Assembly (NCBI GenBank): GCA_022564295.1
Contig: JADFLR010000015.1
Span: 21,693-85,692 of the forward strand
Length of the DNA: 64,000 bases
Reading direction: 5' to 3'
Origin: Bacteroidota bacterium
GTDB taxonomy: Bacteria; Bacteroidota; Ignavibacteria; Ignavibacteriales; Ignavibacteriaceae
A program made the position numbers and the translations under genes. Below are positions 31,191-40,400 of this stretch, piece by piece. The notes beneath the pieces are model-generated. The model was given only the letters and a program-made list of their open reading frames with translations. It was not told where the DNA came from and did not search any database. The stretch's first letter is position 1. Every line of letters starts with the position of its first letter.

Positions 31191-31223
31191 AGAACTGCCA
31201 TATTTTTAAAATATGGCAGTTCT
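31191..31223. repeat. Palindromic hairpin AGAACTGCCATATTTT (copy 1)
   Basis: Perfect 16-base inverted repeat around a single T: AGAACTGCCATATTTT / AAAATATGGCAGTTCT. An identical copy is at 37269-37301, in the equivalent 3' position of the paralogous giant gene. Could terminate transcription or stabilise an mRNA 3' end. Confidence 0.75.
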
Positions 31224-31224
31224 A

Positions 31225-31328
31225 ATTCATAAATAAACCCGAATCCGGCAGTGATATTACTTACCATTTTACCGCAACACACAATCATTGATTTGATAGT
31301 GCCGGTAACTGTATCATAGGCAGCAATT
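31225..31328 (-). pseudogene. Out-of-frame coding relic behind the giant gene (copy 1)
   Basis: On the minus strand, just past the stop at 31329 and in another frame, the DNA reads EIAAYDTVTGTIKSM and IVCCGKMVSNITAGFG. The paralogous gene has the same relic in its 3' flank (37302-37412: ENVAYDTVTGTIK, then MIVDCDVMVSDITGAFG), also out of frame. Both copies preserve protein-like text after the stop, so an ancestral protein probably continued here and was cut by a frameshift or rearrangement before or after duplication. Confidence 0.5.
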
Positions 31329-32201
31329 TCACTCCTTCTCTTTCTCCTTCTCCAGCGGCGGCAATTGTATCGTTGTTACGTAAAACGTTATCTCACAAGG
31401 AGGACACTCTTTATTTCCACAGATAGGTTGAATAATCAAAGTATAGTCTCCATACTTCGAAGCCCTAAAATTAACATTGATGTTCTTTCCACTTCCCCCC
31501 TTTATCAGAGCACCTAACGGATCGGTTAATTCCCATGTATATTCAGCTAAACAGTTTGCATCTCCTGTGCAAGTAAAGTCTCCGGTAAAATTGATAATAC
31601 TGATCCTTTGGCCTTGAGTAAACAGCCTTACTGTTTCACCGCAAATTGCCGAACCAGGAAATATAGGTTTTCGAGGGCCGCCGATTATGTAATCAACTCG
31701 GAGAGGATGCGTCCATTCGCCGCATTCGCAAATACCAGGTCTTACTGGCTTGCACTTGCCCAAACTGTCAGCATACCATATATCAAACACCTCATCTGGT
31801 GTAAGCACAAGATTGAAGAGTTCGATTTCGTCAATACGGCCGTTGAAGAACCACCAGAAAAGGTCGTGCACTCCAGTGCGAGTCGCCCCGATTCGCAACT
31901 GTTCAGGATTTGTGAGGCTACCTTGGCGGTCTGTGGGATCCAAGTCAGGACCGTGAGGTGCGCCATTGACGTAGAAACGCAGTCCTGTCGGGTCATCCCG
32001 GTCTACCGAGACCGCCACGTGAAGCCACCGACCGGTGGGCATGATAGGTCCAACAGGTGAGTGGTACCATGTGAAGGAGGGGAGGCCCACACCATTGGCC
32101 AGGACTAGGGCAAGATTCCCATCGTGGATGAAGAAGTAGTAGCCGACTTTTCCGTTCCACTTGGCCACGATGGGTGCATCGTGGCGGTCGAGATCATCCC
32201 A
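31329..32201 (-). pseudogene. 3' part of giant surface gene, cut off by an in-frame TGA (LamG plus Cys-rich module)
   Basis: This is the same reading frame as the gene above it, separated from it only by the TGA at 32202-32204. It encodes the second half of a LamG/concanavalin-like domain (AKWNGKVGYYFF, GRWLHVAVSVDRDDPTGLRFYVNG, FNGRIDEIELFNLVLTPDEV). A last copy of the roughly 110-residue CxCxxW module follows (CECGEWT ... CGNKECPPCEITFYV), and the tail is EKEKEKE. An internal ATG at 32168 would allow only a fragment lacking half of LamG. With CGA (Arg) in place of TGA the domain would read straight through, as FSIDAWI-R-WDDLDRH. Either a nonsense mutation, suppression, or a sequence error. 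Confidence 0.75.
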
Positions 32202-35200
32202 TCATATCCAGGCGTCGATAGAGAAGTCCCCAACTCCGAAGTCTAACTCCGGATGGTCTGCAACTTCCACGTAATCAGTCGTGCCACCAAAGCTTAATCC
32301 TCCAGCCACCTTGCCTGGTACAGGCATAGGATTGTCAACATGTTTGCCCACATTGTTGAACCCAGCAATATCATTAGCAGTTGTACCGGATTCATCCAAC
32401 GACCACCAGGCAACCATATCCAACGGCGGAGGCAAACAGTCTGTTACCTCTGCTATTTCAAAAATTATCACGCAATTATCACACAATGTACTGCCGCAAA
32501 AAACCGTTATTTGTACCTTATATTCGCCGGGAATTAAAGGGATAAAATCAATCGAAAGAACGCTGCCAGCATCTGTGTTACCGTTCGGATCGGTTATTAA
32601 CCATTCGTATGTAGGTGGGCAGTCTTCAGTTACACAATTATATTCTCCGGTAATATTGATTGTAGTGCCGACAGTAATATCACTTACTGTTTCACCGCAA
32701 GTTAAAGCTGTAGTATCAGTAGTGCCGTCAAGTGTGTAAACGACTTGGAGAGAATCCGTCCATTCACCGCATTCACAAGTATCTGCTACCTCAACTACCT
32801 CAACAATACATACTTTATCAATATGCCCACCAGAGAGTGAATCATCTAATTCAAATTCATTTGTCACACTGATCGTTATAAAATTATAATCAGCATCTGC
32901 TGTCCAAGGCGGTAAAGTTACAGTAGTCCAGTTATCCGCATCAGTTATTTTCCCTGTTACACCTATTACTGCACAGCCTCCTGGGCAACTCTCATTACCT
33001 AACGGACCCATAGATGCGCGGACTTCAAATTGTACATAGTCTAGTCTCTGTCTGTTTCTTCTTACACATAGAGTTACTTCATACGTATTACCCTTTACAA
33101 TAGGAATAGCAAGTTTTTGCCGGATTGCTTCACCTGTCGCTTTATTTCCCCACATAGATATCCAACCATTATCACAACACCCACCTTTGAGGCGTAACTG
33201 TGGAGTACGATAAGCTGCGTGCCAACGACCAACTTGGCCATTATAATCCATTGATCCATCACCACTCACAACATTCCCATCAATAAAACTCCAATTATCA
33301 ATAATATTATTCTCACACAAGATATCACATGGAGAGATCTCATAACAAATCAGAGTATCACAGGTTACACAATTTTCATCAGTAAACTCATACCGGATGC
33401 AAAATTCTATAGTTTGCTCGCAACAAGATATTGGGGATGGAGGTGGAAATTTAAGCAGAATTTCCGGTGAAAATCCTCCTGTTAGATCAACCGAACCATC
33501 ATCTTCCAAATCTTGCCATATTACCTCACGGCTCCAATTAATATTTAAGTTTGTAGGACCTGTAAGAACAGGAGTTAGTGTTGTGCCGCCTTCGGTAAAT
33601 ACCTGTTCGGTATCAACAGAAAGATTACCATATTGTTCACTATTCTCCGCACAAACTTCACATTCCGGATTATTGTAAGAAATGTTTACGTATTCAAGGG
33701 TTGCTGAAAATTTTGTGATATTGTTTGGTCCAACAATCAATTCAGGTATTATTTGATATATCCCATCACCAAGATCGCTGATCTCGTCCTGAGTCACATT
33801 TATATCAAATTCATCACAGCATTCACCACCGGGGGAAATACATTCCACAAAGAATTCAATAACGATAGAATCACAAAGTTCACCGCACCAGCCAAACAAA
33901 GTAAGAGTGTAGATGCCGCTTTGTACCGGAATAAACGAAAAGGGAACGTTATCAACTGTTAGGTCTCCTAATGGATCTACCAAATTATAGGTAACAGGTT
34001 CGTTGCAATCTTGCGGTTGACAATTATAAGTAGAATTGATGGTATAGGTCTGGTTGCAGTCGAGTGTATCCTGTGTATCAGGGTTCATCAACAGTATTGG
34101 TGAATTTAGTTGAGTGATATTCCGGATAGTATTTTCTCCCCATCTGCTTTCTATACAGTCGCAGGTATCTCCTAATAGTGAATCGATCGGGCCAACGCGG
34201 AATATGTAATACTCCCTCGATTCATCGGCGGGAAATCTTGGGTGGTACATTCCTGTCTCAAATGGTATCGTAATGTTGTCTGGTGGATCGGGTTTAGGAT
34301 TATACCACATCCACTGAGCTGCGGGGGTAATACCGTCAACGACCGGGAAGGGAGTTCCAGGAATTCCAGGAAAGTTGTCGGGACCGAAAACCAACACTCC
34401 AACACGATTATCAGGATCATGGGTAGTGTTTACCCATCCTCTACTTGTAGTAGAGGGGTTTCCGCCATTTGAATTTGCTATATCAATTTGATTATTAATA
34501 GCGTTAACAGGTAAGGGACCATCAAGGAGTGGAGCATTGGAGTTACCTCTCGGTTCCCAGCCATTTGAGGATGACGGCTCCTGATCACTTGTCGTCGGGT
34601 ATAAATTTTCGCCCGTAGCATATACTTCCCAATTAACATCAGGATCGGGAAGTGTAGGACTAGTCAGTACTGTTGTATTTCCATCAGTGAACTCCGCAAT
34701 TACGCCTTGCCATGCACTTTCATCACTCCATGCGGCTATATAAATATATCCGCCTGTAAAATTTGCAGGTATAGTATAAGTCTCTGTCCCGCTATTTGCG
34801 TTTAAAATTTCACCAGGGGATAGATTACAAACACCCGGATATTTATAATCGTTAATTCCATTAATGTCTCCAAAGCCATATACGTAAGCGTTATCCGACG
34901 TTATAGTAACGGTTACATGTGATGAAGGTGGAGGAATTAAAAATCCTACATCACCAGCATCGGTTTCCGGTAGTATTCCATCCGGTGAGTCTGAATCAAA
35001 TTGTCCGCTCCATCCACCATTGTAAGCGAGGAGTGATGTCGAGCGTAATCTCGCGCCACCTGATAGATCTGTGCTATTTCCTGTGGGCACGATTACGCTA
35101 TAGGTGGGATAATCAGTAGTCTTTCCTAAATTTAATCCAAATTCATCTAGTGCCGACCCTGTCAACTCGCCGAACCATGAATTATCCGTATCGGTCGTAC

Positions 35201-36917
35201 CCATTGCCAGCAAAACGTTGCGTATTCCTAAGTTATTTTCGTACAAGTCGCGCAATGTGTTGGATACAATAGTGACATTGTCGCTTGTACGCTCAATTGT
35301 AATGCATACAAGCGTATCGCATGTTACACACAAACTATCGGTAAAGGAAAAACGAATGCACAACTCTATTGTGTCCGGACAGCACCAAAGAGTTGAAGCA
35401 GGTCGGAGTCCTAATTGCATATTCAATTCTGCACCACCTGATAAGTCACTTCCGTCCGCCGACGTAGACAACCACGTAACCTCGCGGCTGCATTGGCCTA
35501 GTTCCGGTAGCGTTGTAAACACCGGTGCGTCAAAACCAGGTAGATTATTTGCCACACAGAAGTTGCCCCATTGCTCGCTCTCCTTAACGCAGGTTTTGCA
35601 ATCTGGATTGCCGGGAGTGACAGAGAAGTATACCAGCTCAGCAGTAACTTTTATGATCGGATTTGGACCGGCAGTAATGTTAGTTGTTAAAAAACCGGTT
35701 GAGTCATAAGAAAAGAGATCCACTTCCCGTGTGAAGCCACCGCAGCAGGTGCAAGCTGGAAGTTCATTTACATATTCTGTGGTCTTGGAATCGTGGTCAT
35801 CGGGGTTACCCTGATCCCGCATTGAAACGCGGAACTTGAGTGGGGGGAGGATAGCGTCGGTGTAACAAACGGTTCCCGTTATCGTCATTTGATCGCCGTA
35901 TAGGAGGTCGACTGGAAGTAATGGGAAAACGTTGGTAACCGTACCGGGGGGATCCACTCCCAGCAGGTAAACCTCTCCAACACTTCCTATCCCATTGGGA
36001 GGATCGGGAGCCATATTGTTGCTAACCCAAACTATGAAGTCATAACAAATGCCAACGCTATCACTGCACGTTACCTTAACCGAATCGATCGTGGGAGTAT
36101 ACTCTACACCAACAGAAAACAGCCACACCTCACTTTCACCTATTTGATCTCCTGAGGGATTGTACGCTATAACTTGCCATGCGTACTTTCCTTTTGAAAA
36201 TTCTATGGCAGAGACAGGAATCTGGAACACTGTAGTATTTATATTACCTTGTTCAAACACGATAAGATTATTTCGCATTGCAATGTATGGATCTTCACGA
36301 TCGTTTATCTGAACTATCTCTATTTTATAATTGACACCAGTGCCAGGTGTTCCAGCAAGCATCCAGGTAAACACCGTTGTTTTATTCACTGAAGTCGCTC
36401 CTTCAAGCGGTGAAATGAGTTCTAGTGCCGACACAAGCTCAATACTTTGCTCTTTACAATCAGAAGCAATTTCTTCATTGTTAGTAACCAGCCGGACGTA
36501 AACGCAATACGTATAATACCCATCAGGAAACACGCCTGTTCTCAATATGCCATCTTTATACCTCGGATCTGGATTTATATAATCAATCTGCGGAACTAAC
36601 CACCCGTAGTCTGCACCAGTTAATTTTCTTACTCCGGGGGTTAATTCAAATGCAGTGGAAGTTCCGTTTGCTATCGGACCATCTTCTCTTTCCTCTAGTG
36701 TAGCATATAAATAAACCAATAGTGTTTCCTGTGTTGTATTATTTATATTTAAACTCCAGAGATTTTGCATATAAAGTTGATTATATGCAGCAGGATCAAG
36801 ATTAACCTGAACCTGCTGAGCAAATATTTGATTTATGAGTAGAGTTTGAATTACTAAAACACAAAAAACCAGGAAGGGTTTGTACCACTTGATCTTATGT
36901 AAAAATATTGTTTGCAT
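32202..36917 (-). CDS. Giant exported Cys-rich modular surface protein (paralogue 1)
   Basis: Exported protein of 1571 residues (1862 if the TGA at its end is read through). A signal peptide (about 1-34, ending INQIFAQ) precedes a TANFOR-like domain (about 35-160) and an Fn3-like domain (about 165-270, WQVIAYNPSGDQIGES). Recurrent module B at about 388-543 and 1029-1195 carries CVTCDTL; module A at about 917-1026 and 1381-1489 carries CxCxxxW and then CG..C..C. A unique insert fills about 600-900. A jelly-roll carbohydrate-binding-like domain (about 1204-1372, GRWHAAYRTPQLRLKGG) precedes a truncated LamG. No T9SS sorting domain is seen. Tandem duplicate of 37414-42573. Likely surface adhesin or matrix component; function unknown. 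Confidence 0.85.
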   Translation of the reverse strand: MQTIFLHKIKWYKPFLVFCVLVIQTLLINQIFAQQVQVNLDPAAYNQLYMQNLWSLNINNTTQETLLVYLYATLEEREDGPIANGTSTAFELTPGVRKLTGADYGWLVPQIDYINPDPRYKDGILRTGVFPDGYYTYCVYVRLVTNNEEIASDCKEQSIELVSALELISPLEGATSVNKTTVFTWMLAGTPGTGVNYKIEIVQINDREDPYIAMRNNLIVFEQGNINTTVFQIPVSAIEFSKGKYAWQVIAYNPSGDQIGESEVWLFSVGVEYTPTIDSVKVTCSDSVGICYDFIVWVSNNMAPDPPNGIGSVGEVYLLGVDPPGTVTNVFPLLPVDLLYGDQMTITGTVCYTDAILPPLKFRVSMRDQGNPDDHDSKTTEYVNELPACTCCGGFTREVDLFSYDSTGFLTTNITAGPNPIIKVTAELVYFSVTPGNPDCKTCVKESEQWGNFCVANNLPGFDAPVFTTLPELGQCSREVTWLSTSADGSDLSGGAELNMQLGLRPASTLWCCPDTIELCIRFSFTDSLCVTCDTLVCITIERTSDNVTIVSNTLRDLYENNLGIRNVLLAMGTTDTDNSWFGELTGSALDEFGLNLGKTTDYPTYSVIVPTGNSTDLSGGARLRSTSLLAYNGGWSGQFDSDSPDGILPETDAGDVGFLIPPPSSHVTVTITSDNAYVYGFGDINGINDYKYPGVCNLSPGEILNANSGTETYTIPANFTGGYIYIAAWSDESAWQGVIAEFTDGNTTVLTSPTLPDPDVNWEVYATGENLYPTTSDQEPSSSNGWEPRGNSNAPLLDGPLPVNAINNQIDIANSNGGNPSTTSRGWVNTTHDPDNRVGVLVFGPDNFPGIPGTPFPVVDGITPAAQWMWYNPKPDPPDNITIPFETGMYHPRFPADESREYYIFRVGPIDSLLGDTCDCIESRWGENTIRNITQLNSPILLMNPDTQDTLDCNQTYTINSTYNCQPQDCNEPVTYNLVDPLGDLTVDNVPFSFIPVQSGIYTLTLFGWCGELCDSIVIEFFVECISPGGECCDEFDINVTQDEISDLGDGIYQIIPELIVGPNNITKFSATLEYVNISYNNPECEVCAENSEQYGNLSVDTEQVFTEGGTTLTPVLTGPTNLNINWSREVIWQDLEDDGSVDLTGGFSPEILLKFPPPSPISCCEQTIEFCIRYEFTDENCVTCDTLICYEISPCDILCENNIIDNWSFIDGNVVSGDGSMDYNGQVGRWHAAYRTPQLRLKGGCCDNGWISMWGNKATGEAIRQKLAIPIVKGNTYEVTLCVRRNRQRLDYVQFEVRASMGPLGNESCPGGCAVIGVTGKITDADNWTTVTLPPWTADADYNFITISVTNEFELDDSLSGGHIDKVCIVEVVEVADTCECGEWTDSLQVVYTLDGTTDTTALTCGETVSDITVGTTINITGEYNCVTEDCPPTYEWLITDPNGNTDAGSVLSIDFIPLIPGEYKVQITVFCGSTLCDNCVIIFEIAEVTDCLPPPLDMVAWWSLDESGTTANDIAGFNNVGKHVDNPMPVPGKVAGGLSFGGTTDYVEVADHPELDFGVGDFSIDAWI
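35632..36119. repeat. Near-identical tract shared with the paralogue (gene-conversion-like)
   Basis: 488 bp that match 41291-41778 with a single difference (A at 36015 against G), ending sharply at a mismatch on each side. Flanking sequence of the two genes differs far more often. The tract encodes from within the Fn3/linker region to the start of module B (VEYTPTIDSVKVTCSDS through KVTAELVYFSV). Confidence 0.85.
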
Positions 36918-37075
36918 TGTGAATCAACTCCTATATTATTTTTAAGTACTTTCTAATGGAGACTTCTGAGGAATAACATTTTGACAATTCTGTCATTTTG
37001 AACCTGCCCGTCCGGCAGGCGGGTTTATTTCAAAATCTCACAAAAGATGCTGAAATGAATTCAGCATGACTAAGA
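36918..37075. other. Intergenic region with decayed repeat words
   Basis: Between the two giant genes. Near 36990-37070 it holds a TGTCATTTTGAAC ... TTCAGCATGAC repeat with an inner CCTGCCCG / CGGGTTT hairpin. The bases just upstream of the giant gene's ATG (ATAGGAGTTGATTCAC) match those of the paralogue almost exactly and include a usable Shine-Dalgarno AGGAG. Confidence 0.45.
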
Positions 37076-37154
37076 TGATTGAATTTAATCTTAAAACCTT
37101 CTACATCTCTTCTTATTCCCGGAGCACCAAGTGATACATAGCCCGGTCCCGCCA
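37076..37154 (-). pseudogene. 79-bp fragment of the barrel-protein gene
   Basis: Matches 43628-43706 inside the 947-residue barrel gene with two differences over 79 bases. It encodes GPGYVSLGAPGIRRDVEGF and KIKFN in the minus direction. A stranded internal piece with no start or end of its own, next to other repeat debris. Confidence 0.75.
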
Positions 37155-37268
37155 AATGCGGGCAAAGGCTTTCCTCTTTCGAGGAGAAATTATTTAATCC
37201 GTACCAGGTGCTAGTCACTTTGGAAGTGACTGGGACTTGGTGAATGGCACATTATATACTGCCCTTTT

Positions 37269-37301
37269 AGAACTGCCATATTTTTAAAATATGGCAGTTC
37301 T
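37269..37301. repeat. Palindromic hairpin AGAACTGCCATATTTT (copy 2)
   Basis: Same 33-base palindrome as at 31191-31223, in the 3' flank of the second giant gene. Preceded by CCCTTTT in both copies. The flank between hairpin and stop codon (relic AYDTVTGTIK) is also shared, so the duplication included the 3' flank. Confidence 0.75.
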
Positions 37302-37412
37302 TATACTTAAAAAAACTCCGAATGCGCCAGTGATATCACTTACCATTACATCACAGTCCACAATCATTTATTTGATAGTGCCGGTAACGGTATCATAGGC
37401 AACATTTTCAAT
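37302..37412 (-). pseudogene. Out-of-frame coding relic behind the giant gene (copy 2)
   Basis: Minus-strand text ENVAYDTVTGTIK, a stop, then MIVDCDVMVSDITGAFG, out of frame with the preceding stop. Clear counterpart of 31225-31328. Confidence 0.5.
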
Positions 37413-37413
37413 C

Positions 37414-40400
37414 CTAGCGTGGCAACCCTCGCTTTAATACGTCAAACGTTATCACACAGGGAGGACACTCTTCACTTCCACAGATAGGTTGAATAATCAA
37501 AGTATAGTCTCCAGTCATCGAAGCCCTAAAAGCAGCATTGATGTTCTTTCCATTTCCCGTTTCTATCAGATTACCTTCCGGATCGAGAATACGCCACACG
37601 TATTCAGCTATACAACTTCCAGTTCCTGTGCAAATAAAGTCTCCAATAAAAATGTCAATATTGATAGTAGTACCGAAAGGAATGTCCTTTACCGTTTCTC
37701 CACAAGTTGCAAAACCAGTAGTGGGGGGGCCAACGCCGCTTAGTTCGTAATCAACTTGGGAAGGATCCGTCCATTCGCCGCATTCGCACAAGCTATCGCA
37801 TGGCGGTAGCGGCAGACAGTAGACTATCTCACACATTTTAGTTCCTTGCCTGCAAATGATCCGCAGACAGAACGGATCGTTTGCCGGAACCCAGTCCGAC
37901 AACTGTCCCGTTACTACGGTCGTCCCCGGCGGCAGCGATAAGGGTGACACACCGGATATGTTCCCGGAGCTAGGGATTTGCGGCACGATCTGCAGGTTAC
38001 ATTGCTGACCGGTCAGGTTGTTCAGCTCGAACGTAAACCTATATCTCTTGTTCTGTCCTTGGGGCTCCAGGCATATCACCGAAGCCTGTAACACGGTAAC
38101 ACAGGGTTGGGTTGCTGCCGAATCCACCTCGACAAAGATCCGGACTGAATCGCACCACATCGTCCCACACCATCCCAGCACTGTGACTGTGTACGTTCCT
38201 GCTTTAGTAGGCGTGATCTCGATCGGAATCGACGTCCCCCAACCCGAAGTAGGACCAGTGTATCTCCAATCATATTCAGGTGGGCAGTCTTCAGGTACGC
38301 ATTTCAGGTTTGGAGTTATGGTGATAGTCTGTGGAGCTATCACTCCCGTCACCGTCCCGTCGTCCCACACTTTGATGGTCGTAGCGTCAAATGTTACTTT
38401 GGTTGAATCCCACGTGCTGCACTGGCATGTACCGCTGGGAGTGCACCTTATGACAGTGATGTCGCGCGTCGCCGTACAGCTGTCATTGGATACTGTGATC
38501 GTGTACGTGCACGGTGGTGTGATGCCAGAGTTTGAGATACTGATGAAGCCCGGTGAAGCACTAAAATTTCCTGCGTAGTCCGGACAGCCTGTTTGTCCTG
38601 AGGTTAGCTGCCACGTGTAGGGACCATTCCCGGGGAAGCCGCTTAATACGATGTTGTCGATAGTCAGGTTGTTCAGTGAATCGAGACACACTGTATCCGG
38701 GGCAGCAATGCTGCAGGTATCATCTGGAGGAACGATCTCATAACAAATCAGAGTATCGCAGGTTACACAATTTTCATCTGTAAATTCATACCGGATGCAA
38801 AATTCTATAGTTTGCACGCAACAGGATATTGGGGATGGAGGTGGAAATTTAAGCTGAATTTCCGGTGAAAATCCTCCTGTTAGATCAACCGAACCATCAT
38901 CTCCCCAATCTTGCCATATTACCTCACGGCTCCAATTAATATCTAAGTTTGGAGGACCTGTAAGAGCAGGTGTTAGTGTTGTGCCTCCTTCGGTAAATAC
39001 CTGTCCGGGATCTACAGAAAGATTACCAAATTGATCGCTATTATCCGCACAAACTTCACACTCCGGATCATTGTAAGATACATGAACGTATTCAAGTGTT
39101 GCTGAAATTTTTGTGATTTTGTTTGGTCCCGCAATCAATTCGGGTATTATTTGATATATCCCACCACCAAGATCGGTGATCTCGTCCTGAGTCACATTTA
39201 TATCAAATTCATCACAGCATTCACCGTCAGGGGAAATACATTCCACTAAGAATTCAACAACGATAGAATCACAAAGTTCTTCGGTACCGCACCAGCCAAA
39301 CAAAGTAAGAGTGTAGGTGCCGCTTTGTACTGGAGTAAACGAAAAGGGCACATTACCATTTGCTGTTATTGGTCCTACCAAAGTATATTTAACAGGTACG
39401 TTGCAATCTGGAGGTTGACAATTATAAGTAGAGTTAATGGTATAGGTCTGGTTGCATTCAAGTGTGTCCTGTGTATCAGGGTTCATCAACAGTATGGGTG
39501 AATTGAGTTGAGTGATATTCTGGATCGTATTTTCTCCCCAGCTGCTTCCTTTACAGTTGCAGGTATCTACAACACAGCACTTAATGAAAAATTTGGGGCC
39601 ATAATACCAGCATGATTTATTTACATCTTCTACATAGAATTGCCACTCCTCCATCGGATTACAAGGAATGTCAGAAGGTATTACCCAGTCATAGCTGCCC
39701 GTATTCGGAATATTTGGAGCGAACTGTTGATATGTTGTCCAGTTACTTATTCTGATTAAACTTAAATTAACGTAGTCGCTGGGAACAGTTCCTGTCCACG
39801 TTATAGTCACCTGCGCACCAGCACATAAAGTATCACCAGTTTGAGGACCACCAGTTATTATGTAATCACAAGGACACGATACAACATCTACATAAGTATC
39901 AGCCGTACAACCTCCTCTTGATACTCTTAAAATATAACGGCACGGGGGTGTGACAATGAAACTAGATATACTTATGAACCCCAATGGAATATCGAAAGTA
40001 CCAGCCCCACCCGGACAGACGGATGGAGATTGATTGACCGGATCGGGAATCAATTCCCATGAATATGATCCGCTTCCAGGAAAACCATTCGCTATTATGT
40101 TATCAATTATTAATCTATCATAAGCACCCATGCATACGGAGTCAGGTGCATCTATGGAACAGGTATCTAGAACAGCATAAATACAAACCTTGGGACCGTA
40201 TGTGTACTCCTCTTTTGGGTTGTCTTTGTTGTAGATGTAAAGATTGAACTCACAATCTTCGTCGAAGGGAAGGGTCGAGGGGATGGTCCAAAAGATTGTT
40301 TGTACACTATTATTGTGTTCTATCGCTATGGGGGGATTTACATTTCTCCAGGTTGGAGTTAACTTTTGCAAGTTGAGATTAACCAGCCAACTTGGTAAGC

